Assembly (NCBI RefSeq): GCF_014207595.1
Contig: NZ_JACHGY010000001.1
Span: 2,920,836 to 2,984,835 of the forward strand
Origin: Algisphaera agarilytica
GTDB taxonomy: Bacteria > Planctomycetota > Phycisphaerae > Phycisphaerales > Phycisphaeraceae
DNA: 64,000 nt
Reading direction: 5' to 3'
The translations under genes were made by a program, and so were the position numbers. Below, in pieces: positions 1-7,992 of the stretch (positions are counted from its first letter, which is position 1; the number at the start of each line of letters is the position of its first letter). The notes below the pieces were generated by a model. It was not told the origin of the DNA and did not search any database. It was given only the letters and a program-made list of their open reading frames with translations.

Positions 1-542
1 CGCCCGGCCTTGATCGCCTCGGCGCGGTCGGCGGAGCTGAAGTAGTCCGCACACGCCTGGTGCGAGCCGGGCCAGACGGTGAAGTTGCCGCGGAAGGGCT
101 CGGGCAGGTCGTTGAGCAGCACGACGGCGAGGGCGGTGAAGTTTCGGAGGTAGGTGCCCTTGGGCACGCCGTTGGTGTCGGAGCCGACGCCGTCGAGGTG
201 GCCGCGGAACTCGCGGGGTTGGTCCTCGGCGATGCGCGGGTAACGCAGAGCGATCTGGACAATCTTGGCGGGCAGGACGTTGCCCGCTCCCATCAACGAT
301 TCGCACGCCTCGAACACCGGCGACTCATTGAACAGGTCGGTGAGGACGGGCTGCTCTCGCAGGGTGGGGCAGGAGCTGGTCGCGGCGAATTTCCGGAGTT
401 CGTCGGGGTGTAGGCCGTTGGTGCCGATGTCGTGGTTGATCGCGGCGCGGGCGCGTTCGATCATCGTCGGGGCGATCGCGCCGGGGAGGACGAGGTAGCC
501 GTCGCGGTGGAAGTCTTGTTTCTGTTGAAGCGTCAGGGGCAT
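1..542 (-). CDS. Phytanoyl-CoA dioxygenase (PhyH) family protein, 3' end missing
   Basis: About 180 residues are visible from an ATG at 542; the C-terminus lies beyond the window start. The N-terminus has the family opening FHRDGYLVLPG (residues about 10-20). The iron-binding H-x-D is seen in GHLDG, and the conserved turn is seen in VWPGSHQ. The distal iron-ligand histidine, which in this family follows the PGSH turn by several tens of residues, would lie in the missing part. Known family role: Fe(II)/2-oxoglutarate-dependent oxygenases that hydroxylate small molecules or lipids. The substrate here cannot be told. A YihY gene follows at 591 on the same strand but is transcribed towards this gene, so cotranscription is possible (48 bp gap). 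Confidence 0.85.
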   Translation of the reverse strand, partial: MPLTLQQKQDFHRDGYLVLPGAIAPTMIERARAAINHDIGTNGLHPDELRKFAATSSCPTLREQPVLTDLFNESPVFEACESLMGAGNVLPAKIVQIALRYPRIAEDQPREFRGHLDGVGSDTNGVPKGTYLRNFTALAVVLLNDLPEPFRGNFTVWPGSHQACADYFSSADRAEAIKAG

Positions 543-590
543 GGGCTGCTCGCGGAAGGGAGAAGACGCGAGCAGTGTAGGCGAAGCGAT

Positions 591-2102
591 TCAGTCGGTG
601 GGCGTTTCCTGGGCCGAGGGGCCGACCAGGTCGCGGAGGGTCTGGTCGCGGGTCGCCTGTTGCTGGGCGTCCTGCAGCTTGGCGACCAGCTCCTTGAACC
701 GTGAGTTGTTGCTGCGGGTGGCGGTGTCGCGGGCGATGCCGAGCAATTCTGCGACGGGGATCATCTCGGCGGGGCGGGCGAGGATGTACTCGCCGGGGTT
801 TTCGTCGTCGGCTTCGAGCAGGTGCAGGTGCCCGGAGTGGTGGAGAGACCGGACCATGGCGGAGACCGCGCGGGCGGGGAGGCCGGTGGTGGTGGTGAGC
901 TGGGTGAGGCCGAGGGTTTGGCCCCGGTCGAAGGCTTTGGCGAAAGCGGTGGCGACCGCGAGGATGGCCGAGCTGTCGACGATGGCGTCGGACTGGTCGT
1001 CGCTGGGGCGTTGGCGGATGAACCGGCTGCCCTTGACGGTCTGGACGATGTAGCTGATCTCCAGGCCGAAGAGGATGACGATCCAGGTGACGTAGAGCCA
1101 GAGCAGGAATAACGGCACGAGGCCGAGCGAGCCGTAGAGCCTCGAATAACCCACCGCGCGCTGCACGTAGAAGCGGAACCCCAGCTTGCTGAGCTCCCAC
1201 ATGATCGCGGCGACCAGCGCGCCGATGAGCGCCGCGCGGAGCTGGACCTTGGCGGCGGGCAGGAGTTTGTAGATCAGGATGAGCAGCAACCAGGTGGCGG
1301 CGAGCGAGAAAGACGGGGTGAGCAGCTTGAGGAGCCAAGCGCCGCCGGTGACCGTCTGAGCGGTGGCGATCAGTTGGTTGGTGACGTAGAAGCTCAGGGC
1401 CAAGAGGACCGGGCCGAGCGTGATGACGGCCCAGTAGATCGTGACCCGCAGGTGCCAGGGCCGGCCCTGCGGGGCGTGGTACACCCGGTTGAAGCAGTTT
1501 TCGAGCGAGACCACCAGGCTGATCGCGGCCCAGATCAGCAGGGCCAGGCCGACGAGGCCGATGCTGGTGAAGTCGACCGACGCGACCTGGTTCTGCAGGT
1601 TGGTCAGCAGCTGGTCGACGCGGGCCTGGGTTTCCTCGGCGGTGGGCGCGGCGTTGGTGGTCTGGGCGTTGGCGGGCGTGTCGGCCCCATCGGTGCTTGG
1701 GTCGTAAGGCGAAGGGAGGGTGTCGCCCTCGGGGGTCACGACCGGCGGGCCGGGGGCGATGTCCATGTCCTCGGCGGTGTCGTCGATCTCTTCGATCTGG
1801 ATGTCAGACAGCCCGAGGTAGTCGTAGATGGTGTCGCGGAGGTTGCCGCCGACCGACTCGAACCCGCCGAAGGCGTTGAAGACCAACAGCGACAACACGA
1901 ACACGGGGATGAGGCTGAAGATCGTGCGGTAGGTCAGGGCGGCGGCCATTTGCGAGGCGCGGTCTTCGCGGAGCTCGTGGGCGCCGTAGCGGGCGATGCC
2001 CACGGCGTAGCGCACCGTGAGCTGCCAGCGGTTGAGTTCGCTCAAGGGCTGGGTGAACAGGCGGCGGATCGAGCCGACGAGTTGTTGCACCAGTTCTTTC
2101 AT
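591..2102 (-). CDS. YihY/BrkB family inner-membrane protein
   Basis: A protein of about 503 residues of the YihY (BrkB, formerly called RNase BN) family. The first hydrophobic segment follows the family motif around AAALTYRTIFSLIPV (about residues 52-66). It is followed by an unusually long acidic and Pro/Thr-rich loop (about 100-160), then five more membrane segments to about residue 365, including SLVVSLENCFNRVYH. The last 100 residues look cytosolic and winged-helix-like (LTTTTGLPARAVSAMVRSL). The frame is open to 2156, but I chose the ATG at 2102 because the longer form overlaps rnpA (ends 2134) and adds no family sequence. It is probably cotranscribed with rnpA. The molecular function of the family is not settled. 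Confidence 0.88.
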   Translation of the reverse strand: MKELVQQLVGSIRRLFTQPLSELNRWQLTVRYAVGIARYGAHELREDRASQMAAALTYRTIFSLIPVFVLSLLVFNAFGGFESVGGNLRDTIYDYLGLSDIQIEEIDDTAEDMDIAPGPPVVTPEGDTLPSPYDPSTDGADTPANAQTTNAAPTAEETQARVDQLLTNLQNQVASVDFTSIGLVGLALLIWAAISLVVSLENCFNRVYHAPQGRPWHLRVTIYWAVITLGPVLLALSFYVTNQLIATAQTVTGGAWLLKLLTPSFSLAATWLLLILIYKLLPAAKVQLRAALIGALVAAIMWELSKLGFRFYVQRAVGYSRLYGSLGLVPLFLLWLYVTWIVILFGLEISYIVQTVKGSRFIRQRPSDDQSDAIVDSSAILAVATAFAKAFDRGQTLGLTQLTTTTGLPARAVSAMVRSLHHSGHLHLLEADDENPGEYILARPAEMIPVAELLGIARDTATRSNNSRFKELVAKLQDAQQQATRDQTLRDLVGPSAQETPTD

Positions 2103-2133
2103 GGTCGCGGGGCCGAGTGTACCCCCATGGGTG

Positions 2134-2496
2134 TCAATCCGGCCCCTGAGTGTCATCGGCGTTTCGCAGACGCTTCTCCCACGTGCGGTGGGCCGCGGCC
2201 ACGCCCGAGAATAACTGGCGCTGGTAGTCCTCCAGCGACATCAGTTCGTGGGGCCGGACGACGACGACCAGGTCGTAGCCGCACGCGGGCTGCTCAGGAT
2301 CGGCTCCGGCACGCTTCGGCCACGTGTTCTGGGTCAGGCGGAAGGCCTCGCGCAGCATCCGCTTGTGTCGGGAGCGGGTCACGGCGTTGCCCACGCGTCG
2401 GCTGACGCTCAGCCCGAGTCGCCAGTGCGGCAGGTCGTTGGGCATGGTGAACAGCAAGAGCGGTCCCGCGTTCTTGCGGACCTTGGCGTCGAACAC
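2134..2496 (-). CDS. rnpA: Ribonuclease P protein component; N-terminus uncertain
   Basis: This is the protein subunit of RNase P, which with the catalytic RNA cleaves the 5' leader from tRNA precursors. The RNA-binding signature RVGNAVTRSRHKRMLREAF is intact, followed by YDLVVVVRP. The only conventional start in frame is the GTG at 2496. However, the same frame continues upstream into clearly homologous RnpA N-terminal sequence (FTHAHRLHGRRAFSAVF, codons up to about 2541) and then into a CCGAAAT heptamer repeat, reaching a TAA at 2593-2595 with no ATG, GTG, TTG or CTG between. The native start therefore seems to have been overwritten by the repeat, and an ATC codon (2551-2553 or 2572-2574) or the GTG must serve. 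rpmH, its usual neighbour, is absent; the gene lies between CLC and YihY. Confidence 0.93.
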   Translation of the reverse strand: MFDAKVRKNAGPLLLFTMPNDLPHWRLGLSVSRRVGNAVTRSRHKRMLREAFRLTQNTWPKRAGADPEQPACGYDLVVVVRPHELMSLEDYQRQLFSGVAAAHRTWEKRLRNADDTQGPD

Positions 2497-2543
2497 CGCG
2501 GAGAACGCGCGTCGGCCGTGGAGGCGGTGCGCGTGGGTGAAGC

Positions 2544-2647
2544 GATTTCGGATTTCGGATTTCGGATTTCGGATACGGAAACCTCGCGGTGTTTAGCAGA
2601 GCCCGCTACCGGGCGATTCCGAAATCATAAATCCGAAATCCGAAATC
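2544..2647. repeat. Palindromic repeat, family A (ATTTCGG heptamers)
   Basis: The left arm (2544-2573) is four tandem copies of GATTTCG and the start of a degenerate fifth. The right arm (2616-2647) carries the complementary CCGAAAT units. About 42 nt of unrelated sequence lie between, so the whole can fold into a long hairpin. It fills the gap between the CLC stop (2651) and rnpA and runs into the rnpA reading frame. A second copy lies inside priA (29729-29840). Confidence 0.9.
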
Positions 2648-2650
2648 GTC

Positions 2651-4501
2651 TCATCCTCGCTCGCTCAGCGTCGACTGATACTGCCGCATCAGGCGCGACC
2701 GGGTGATGACGCCTTTGATGACGTCGCTGCCGTCGACCACCGCGAGGCTGGCGACGTCGTGCTTGGCGAACTGCTCGAGGATGACGTCCAGCGTCTGGTG
2801 TGGAGCCACCGTCGGCAGGTTGGTCCGCATGAGTTCGGAGACGATCATCAGCGGGATCGCGTCGCGCTGGACGAGCGTCGCCCGCACGTCCTGCCCGACG
2901 ACCATGCCCAGGTAGCGGTCCGCCTCGTCGGTGACCACGTAGTCCACGACCGCGTAGTCCTCGGCCAGCTCGATCAGCCGGGCGGCGGGGTCATCCGGCT
3001 GCACCATCACGGCCGGGGTCAGCGGCACATCATGACACGTCATGCGACGCAAGAGCGTCAGGTCGGAGTAGGTGCCCATCTTGATCCCGCGGTCGCGGAG
3101 CCAGAGGGCGTAGATCGAGTCGCGGAAGATGAGCTGGGCGACGGTCGTTGCGAGGATCGCCACGAGCATGACCGGCAGGATGACCTGGTAGTCGGCCGTG
3201 ATCTCAAAGACCAAAAGAAACGCGGTCAGCGGGCAGTGGGCCACCGCGGCGATGACGCCCGCCATGCCGGCGAGGGCGAACGTGGCGGGCGTGCCGCCTT
3301 CGGGGAGGATGCCCAGGTGCTGGCAGATCATGGCGAAGCCGCCGCCCAAGGTCGCGCCCATGAGCAGGCTTGGCGCGATGACGCCGCCCGAGCCGCCGGA
3401 CCCGATGGTCAGGCAGGTGCCCACCAGCTTGAACGCGAGGGTGAGCGCGAGCAGGGCGAGCGTAGCGTTGCGGATCACGCCGGGCTCGTCGGGGTGGTCG
3501 GGGAGGTAGGACTCGGGGTTGAGCAGGGCGGTGATGACGGGGTAGCCGTTGCTGAAGAAGGTGGGGGGGCTGTGGTTCACGACCGGCTCGTTGCCGTAGC
3601 CCATCAGGTAGAAGCCCACGCCCAGTAGCCCGAGCAGCGCCCCGCCCAGCGCGGGCTTGATCCAGAACGGCAGCTTGATCGCGTTCCAGCACTTCTCGCT
3701 GAGGCGCAGCGAGCGGATAAACAGGGCGCCAAGAAGTCCGCACAGCACGCCGAGCACGATGTAGTGCCCGACCTCCCACACCGCGAAGCCGTAGCCGCCG
3801 GTGACGACCTCGGGGACGTAGAACACAGCCTGGTTTTCGCCGAGGACCGCGTGGGCGACGGCCGTGCCGAACACGCTGGCGACGACGATCGGGATGAAGG
3901 TCCGCAGCGAGAAGTCCCGGAGGATGATCTCCAGGACGAAGATGACCCCGGCGATGGGGGCGTTGAAGATCGCGGCCGTCGCCGCGGCGGCCCCGCAGCC
4001 GACCATGGTCTGCATGTGCTCCCGGCCGATGTGTAGCAGGCGTGCGATGGTCGAGCCCATGGACGAGCCGATGGTGATGATCGGCCCCTCGACCCCCGCC
4101 GAGCCGCCCGAGCCGATGGTGATGGAGGAAGTGACCATTTTCAGCCCGCCGCTGCGTGCGGGGATCTCGCCGTGCCGACGGGCCAGGGACTCGACGACGT
4201 CGGGGATGCCCGGCTCGCTCTTGTTCTTGCCCGCGTATCGGATGATCAGGCCCACCAACAGCCCGCCCAGGGCTGGGAGGATGACCAAGAGCGCCAGCCG
4301 TGAGCCGGGGAAGCGTTGTTGGCCCAGCACGCCGAAGAAGAAGTGGCCCGAGGACTCGACCAGCAGGTCGAAGCCGGTGGCGAGCAGCCCGGTGAGCGCA
4401 CCGATGACCGCGGCCAGGGGGATGAGGTACCAGTCCTTGGAGAAGCCGCTCTCGATCAGGCGGCGGTTCAGTCGGTCGGTGAGCTTGAGGCCTTTGGCCA
4501 T
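2651..4501 (-). CDS. CLC chloride channel/transporter with C-terminal CBS pair
   Basis: A protein of about 616 residues. The CLC core has the filter motifs GSGGSAGVEGP (about 130-140, with the gating glutamate E138 of GxExP present, which usually marks H+/Cl- exchangers), FNAPIAGVIFVLE, and the second filter stretch GSGGSGGVIAPSLLMG. A tandem CBS domain follows from about residue 475 to the end (PAVMVQPDDPAARLIELAE, then a second half ending in GVITRSRLMRQ); in this family such pairs bind nucleotides. The open frame reaches 4591, but its first 30 residues come from unrelated sequence and a palindromic repeat, so I start at the ATG at 4501 (MAKGLKL). The direction of chloride transport is not deducible. 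Confidence 0.93.
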   Translation of the reverse strand: MAKGLKLTDRLNRRLIESGFSKDWYLIPLAAVIGALTGLLATGFDLLVESSGHFFFGVLGQQRFPGSRLALLVILPALGGLLVGLIIRYAGKNKSEPGIPDVVESLARRHGEIPARSGGLKMVTSSITIGSGGSAGVEGPIITIGSSMGSTIARLLHIGREHMQTMVGCGAAAATAAIFNAPIAGVIFVLEIILRDFSLRTFIPIVVASVFGTAVAHAVLGENQAVFYVPEVVTGGYGFAVWEVGHYIVLGVLCGLLGALFIRSLRLSEKCWNAIKLPFWIKPALGGALLGLLGVGFYLMGYGNEPVVNHSPPTFFSNGYPVITALLNPESYLPDHPDEPGVIRNATLALLALTLAFKLVGTCLTIGSGGSGGVIAPSLLMGATLGGGFAMICQHLGILPEGGTPATFALAGMAGVIAAVAHCPLTAFLLVFEITADYQVILPVMLVAILATTVAQLIFRDSIYALWLRDRGIKMGTYSDLTLLRRMTCHDVPLTPAVMVQPDDPAARLIELAEDYAVVDYVVTDEADRYLGMVVGQDVRATLVQRDAIPLMIVSELMRTNLPTVAPHQTLDVILEQFAKHDVASLAVVDGSDVIKGVITRSRLMRQYQSTLSERG

Positions 4502-4563
4502 CTGAGCAGTGTAAAGATCAGGGTCACGATCCGCATCTTTGGCCCTTGGACAACTCGCTGTCG

Positions 4564-4630
4564 GTAGGTCAGGTCTTCGACCTGACACCAAGTGTTTTCA
4601 GTCTCGTGTCAGGTCGAAGACCTGACCTAC
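4564..4630. repeat. Palindromic repeat, family B (GGTCAGGTCTTCGACCTGAC)
   Basis: A perfect 25-nt inverted repeat (4564-4588 and 4606-4630) with a 17-nt spacer. Each arm is itself a hairpin, with GTCAGGTC pairing to GACCTGAC. It lies between the divergent CLC and split-barrel genes. A second copy with nearly identical arms but a different spacer is at 25188-25254. Confidence 0.95.
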
Positions 4631-4660
4631 GAAACACGGCTGATTTCCAATACCCCCGCC

Positions 4661-4673
4661 TATACTGGCCGCA
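4661..4673 (+). promoter_or_regulatory. -10 box of a predicted leaderless mRNA
   Basis: TATACT (4661-4666) is followed by six bases and then the ATG at 4673, which places the expected transcription start on the start codon itself. No ribosome-binding site is possible in that space. The -35 region is poor. Confidence 0.6.
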
Positions 4674-5230
4674 TGGACGAATCACGCCCCAAACTCAACG
4701 CCAAGCAGAAGCAATTCATCGCCGAGCAGAAGATGTTCTTCGTCGCCACCGCGCCGCTCGCGGACGACGGCCTGATCAACCTATCGCCCAAAGGCCTCGA
4801 CGGCACGTTCGTGGTGCTGGACGACCAGACCGTGGCGTACCTCGACCTCACCGGGTCGGGCGTGGAGACTATCGCCCACCTCAACGAGAACAGCCGGATC
4901 TGCCTGATGTTCTGCGCCTTCGAGGGCCGACCCAACATCTTCCGCATCCAGGGGCGGGGCGAGGTGGTGCTGCCCGAGCACGAAGCGTTCGAGTCGCTTT
5001 TGGCCCACTTCCCCGAGCAGGGCGACGGGCCGGGCGTGCGTTCGGTCATCCGCATCCACGCCGACCGCATCGCCGACTCCTGCGGATACGGCGTGCCGCT
5101 GATGGAGTACAAGGAGCAGCGCACCGAGCTGACCGATTGGGCCGAGAAGCAGGGGACTGAGGGCGTTGAGCGGTACCAACGCAACAAAAACCGCACGAGC
5201 CTCGACGGCCTGCCCGGGTTGCCGGTGTGA
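4673..5230 (+). CDS. Pyridoxamine 5'-phosphate oxidase-like (FMN split-barrel) protein
   Basis: A protein of 185 residues. The N-terminal half matches the split-barrel flavin family: FFVATAPL, then INLSPKG (about 38-44), TVAYLDLTGSG and NENSRICLMFCAF, followed by a C-terminal region with VIRIHADRIADSCGYGVP. This subgroup is usually annotated as pyridoxamine 5'-phosphate oxidase family, but most members are not the PLP-forming enzyme; they bind FMN, F420 or haem. It is not PdxH, since the PdxH C-terminal signature is absent. The start at 4673 is supported by the leaderless -10 box; the upstream extension to 4592 runs through a repeat. Confidence 0.82.
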   Translation: MDESRPKLNAKQKQFIAEQKMFFVATAPLADDGLINLSPKGLDGTFVVLDDQTVAYLDLTGSGVETIAHLNENSRICLMFCAFEGRPNIFRIQGRGEVVLPEHEAFESLLAHFPEQGDGPGVRSVIRIHADRIADSCGYGVPLMEYKEQRTELTDWAEKQGTEGVERYQRNKNRTSLDGLPGLPV

Positions 5231-5233
5231 GAA

Positions 5234-5288
5234 TTGTCTTTGTGGATCGGTTTGGCTCCCTCTCCCGGGGTAGAGGGGACCAAGACAA
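5234..5288. terminator. Hairpin between convergent genes
   Basis: Outer arms TTGTCTT (5234-5240) and AAGACAA (5282-5288) enclose a second stem, CCCTCT (5258-5263) with AGAGGG (5272-5277). It lies between two convergent genes and could end transcription from both sides, although no long T run is present. Confidence 0.45.
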
Positions 5289-5319
5289 ATAACTTCCGGT
5301 GTGTGTGCTTTGCCGTGGT

Positions 5320-6201
5320 TTATCCCTCGGCGAGCTTGGCTTTCTCGACGAGTTGGCCGATGCCGATGCCGATGGTGCAGCCCAGCACGCCCGCGGTGAG
5401 GTAGTGCAGCGGCAGTCCCATCGCGAGGCCGGGCAATTCGTTGCCGTACAACGCGCCGAGCAGTGCATCGTTTTCCGCGGTGCCGCGGAGGCTTTGCCAG
5501 GCCCAGGCGTACCCCACGATGCCCACCACGGCCGGGGCGATGAGTGACGCAAACGGGCGATGGTTGGGCGACACCGCGTGGCCGATGAGCGCCGCCAGGC
5601 TAAACGCCAACACCAGCCCACCCGCGACTTGTTGTGGGTCTTCGTTGCGGAGCAGCCCCGCGCTGAGCACCGCACCGATCGCGGCGGTGACCAGGCCCGC
5701 GGTGAGGGACTTCTGGTCGAGTTTCAAGAGGTCGAGCTGTTCGCCGAGGTGCCGGCTGCGCAACCGGAGGGGGACCCGTTGCACCCACAGCCGCCGCGCC
5801 GCCTGCAGGCCCAGCAGCAGCAACGCGAGCAGGGCGATACCCAGGATCAACTCAACCGCGAGCTGCGGGAAGAGCGCCGACTGTCCGCCGGAGTCGGCTG
5901 CGCGTCGGGCCACGCCCGCGAAGCCGTTGCCGTGGTGGGCGATGGTGCCCGCCAGGGCGACGCAGAAGACCCCCGAGATGGGGTTGCCGGAGACGGCCAC
6001 GAAGCTGGCGGCGAGCAACGCGGGCAGGGCGGTCAGCAGCAGGAGTCCGACGGCGGGGGCCTTACCGGTGCTGGCGTCAAAGAGTGACCAGCCGTGCAGC
6101 CCATCGCTGGGCGGCAGGAACCCACCAAGCCACCACCACGCGACGGTGCCGATGATCACGGCAAAGAGCATCAGGACGCGTTGGGTCTGACTTGGCAGCA
6201 T
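5320..6201 (-). CDS. Unrecognised multi-spanning membrane protein
   Basis: A protein of about 293 residues from the ATG at 6201. I do not recognise the family. It has about seven to eight hydrophobic segments: VLMLFAVIIGTVAWWWLGGF near the N-terminus, LLLTALPALLAASFVAV, a run at LILGIALLALLLLGLQ, then after a charged stretch (RLWVQRVPLRLRSRHLGEQ, likely cytosolic) four more helices ending in LTAGVLGCTIGIGIGQLVE. The frame is open to 6294 without adding recognisable sequence. It stands alone, convergent with the split-barrel gene and divergent from the prepilin-like gene. Confidence 0.75.
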   Translation of the reverse strand: MLPSQTQRVLMLFAVIIGTVAWWWLGGFLPPSDGLHGWSLFDASTGKAPAVGLLLLTALPALLAASFVAVSGNPISGVFCVALAGTIAHHGNGFAGVARRAADSGGQSALFPQLAVELILGIALLALLLLGLQAARRLWVQRVPLRLRSRHLGEQLDLLKLDQKSLTAGLVTAAIGAVLSAGLLRNEDPQQVAGGLVLAFSLAALIGHAVSPNHRPFASLIAPAVVGIVGYAWAWQSLRGTAENDALLGALYGNELPGLAMGLPLHYLTAGVLGCTIGIGIGQLVEKAKLAEG

Positions 6202-6965
6202 GTCCAGAAAGCTCCGGGCGGGGTAAAAAAAGGCGAATCGGGTCCGAAAAAATAGTTTAGTTGAAAAAAAATCGTGCGGACTGACGTAGCTCAAATCGCG
6301 AAAAAAGTTGGTTTGACGCCCATTGAGGGGGATTTCGAGCCATCCATGTCCAGATCCGCTGAATGTAGGCGATGACGCGATTCTTCGTGTGTATCAGAAT
6401 CCTTGACACGGGGTGTTAAGCTCGGTTATCGTTGATAAACTCGCTATAGGAAGCCCCTGGCGCGAGTGTTAACTGAGGGTGTAATCAGGGATTCACTGAT
6501 AACGCTCTCGTGCGGCAGGGGTTAAAATACACCTGCTGTGAAAGCGGATTTTCGTTCTTTCGCTGAAGTTCTTTTTTAGTGGTTCACACAAACTCAATCG
6601 ACGGAATCCTTATCTCCGCCTTCGATTTTATGGACTGAATTTGCCTGTTTGTTCTGGAGCCTGCGTAACGGCTCCACGTGAGCTGAATGTGGCGTGTACG
6701 TTCACCCACCAGCTCCGCGAAAATGACCCCCCGAGTCGCTCCTGCCAGTTTCCCCCCAATACCGGCCGCTGGATGGCCAGACCGGTGCCTGAGTACCCGA
6801 AAGCCCGCTTCCCGTAAACGCCATTTTCCATCTTGTTGTCTGTCTTCGGCAGGTTGCGATTGCTCCCGCCGATCGGCTCAGCGGATTTAACGGCTTTCAT
6901 CCCGCGACTCGCGGTAACCATTTTCGCCCCTCATCGTGGTTTGTTTTTTTCATCTAGGAGTTTTC
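6202..6965 (+). promoter_or_regulatory. Long intergenic region and leader of the prepilin-like gene
   Basis: I see no convincing gene in these 764 bases. A possible promoter is TTGACA (6403-6408), 17 bp, then TTATCG (6426-6431); the -10 match is weak. Downstream the region is AT-richer than the genes, with small inverted repeats such as GGAGCC/GGCTCC near 6656-6677. If this promoter is used, the mRNA leader is about 530 nt, unusually long. AGGAG sits 6 nt before the ATG at 6966. Confidence 0.4.
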
Positions 6966-7823
6966 ATGCAACGTCAAAAAGGTTTTACCCTCATCGAACT
7001 GCTGGTCGTGATCTCGATCATCGCCCTGCTCATCGGCATCCTTCTGCCGGCCCTCGGTGCGGCTCGTCGTACCGCCCGTCAGATGGCTAACAACACGCAG
7101 CTGCGTGGTATCCACCAAGGTTTCGTCACCTTCGCCCAATCCAACAAGAAGGGTGGTAACGATGGTTACTTCCCCGTCCTGGACGGCTCGGGCGACCTGG
7201 TTGACTTCGACGTCGCCAACAACACCACCCCCAACTCGGACGGTTACGGCGGCCAAGCCATCGGCAGCCAACGTGACGTCGTCGCGAAGATGCTCAACGG
7301 CAACTTCTTCACCCCCGACTACGTGCTCAACCCCGCCGACTCGGGCGCGACCGAAGTGGCTGTGGACGACCCCGTGGCCCGCACCAACTACTCGTACGCC
7401 ATGCTCGACCTGGGCGACAACTCGGGCCTGAACGTTGGTGATGCTCCCGCTGTGACCACCGCCGGTGGTACCCGTGCGATCGAGTGGAAGGAAACCCTCA
7501 ACACCGCCGCCATCATCATCGCCGACCTCAACACCGGCAACGACGCGACCGCCGGTACCGACATCAGCTCGGTCTGGACCGAACTGGACTCCGGCGACTG
7601 GCGTGGTGGTGTGACCCGCAACGACAACTCGACCTCGTTCGAAACCACCGCTGAGTTTGAGCAAACCAAGTACGGCAACGCTCAAGCGGTTGACAACGAC
7701 AACATCTTCTCCAACGCTGGTGGTACCGACAACGAAGACTACACCAACGGTGGTGCGGCCAACTCGAACGCCGCTCTGAAGCTCGAGCAAGAAGATGGCG
7801 ACTACTACAACATGCGTGGCTAA
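6966..7823 (+). CDS. Prepilin-type N-terminal cleavage/methylation protein
   Basis: A protein of 285 residues starting with a classical type IV prepilin signal: a short basic leader, then GFTLIELLVVISIIALLIG, so prepilin peptidase would cut before Phe and methylate it. The hydrophobic helix is followed by ALGAARRTARQMANNTQLRGIH, a pattern common in the large planctomycete family of prepilin-like proteins. The rest is rich in Asp, Asn, Thr and Gly with no recognised domain and ends in YYNMRG. Codon use is strikingly biased (GGT, CGT, AAC, ATC, GAA), unlike the neighbours, which points to very high expression. A strong ribosome-binding site and a strong terminator frame the gene. No secretion genes are nearby. 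Confidence 0.9.
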   Translation: MQRQKGFTLIELLVVISIIALLIGILLPALGAARRTARQMANNTQLRGIHQGFVTFAQSNKKGGNDGYFPVLDGSGDLVDFDVANNTTPNSDGYGGQAIGSQRDVVAKMLNGNFFTPDYVLNPADSGATEVAVDDPVARTNYSYAMLDLGDNSGLNVGDAPAVTTAGGTRAIEWKETLNTAAIIIADLNTGNDATAGTDISSVWTELDSGDWRGGVTRNDNSTSFETTAEFEQTKYGNAQAVDNDNIFSNAGGTDNEDYTNGGAANSNAALKLEQEDGDYYNMRG

Positions 7824-7874
7824 TCTCCACTGCATTTGAGTTGTCTGAATTGCATCTCGCAATTTGAAACACGA

Positions 7875-7906
7875 GCCGGCCCCGAAAGGGGTCGGCTTGT
7901 TTTTTT
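7875..7906 (+). terminator. Rho-independent terminator of the prepilin-like gene
   Basis: Stem GCCGGCCCC (7875-7883), GAAA tetraloop, GGGGTCGGC (7888-7896), then a T-rich tail to 7906. It is one of the best terminators in the window. Confidence 0.92.
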
Positions 7907-7958
7907 GAGGGCCCTTCACCCCGAACCGGCATTCGGTCGTCCTCACCATTTTCCCATG

Positions 7959-7987
7959 TTGACGCTACTCCCGTTACTCGGGATACT
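7959..7987 (+). promoter_or_regulatory. guaB promoter, predicted leaderless
   Basis: TTGACG (7959-7964), 17 bp, GATACT (7982-7987). Only five bases separate the -10 box from the guaB ATG at 7993, so transcription should start at or next to the start codon. No Shine-Dalgarno sequence is present. Confidence 0.7.
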
Positions 7988-7992
7988 AAGAC

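Noticed and set aside
1374-2405. 343-residue plus-strand open frame opposite yihY and rnpA
   Set aside because: Rich in Gly, Asp and Val with no domain; it mirrors the GC-rich third positions of the real minus-strand genes.
4502-4591. Longer N-terminus for the CLC gene
   Set aside because: The added residues (VSGRRPDL and others) come from palindromic repeat B and unrelated sequence; the family core starts at the ATG at 4501.
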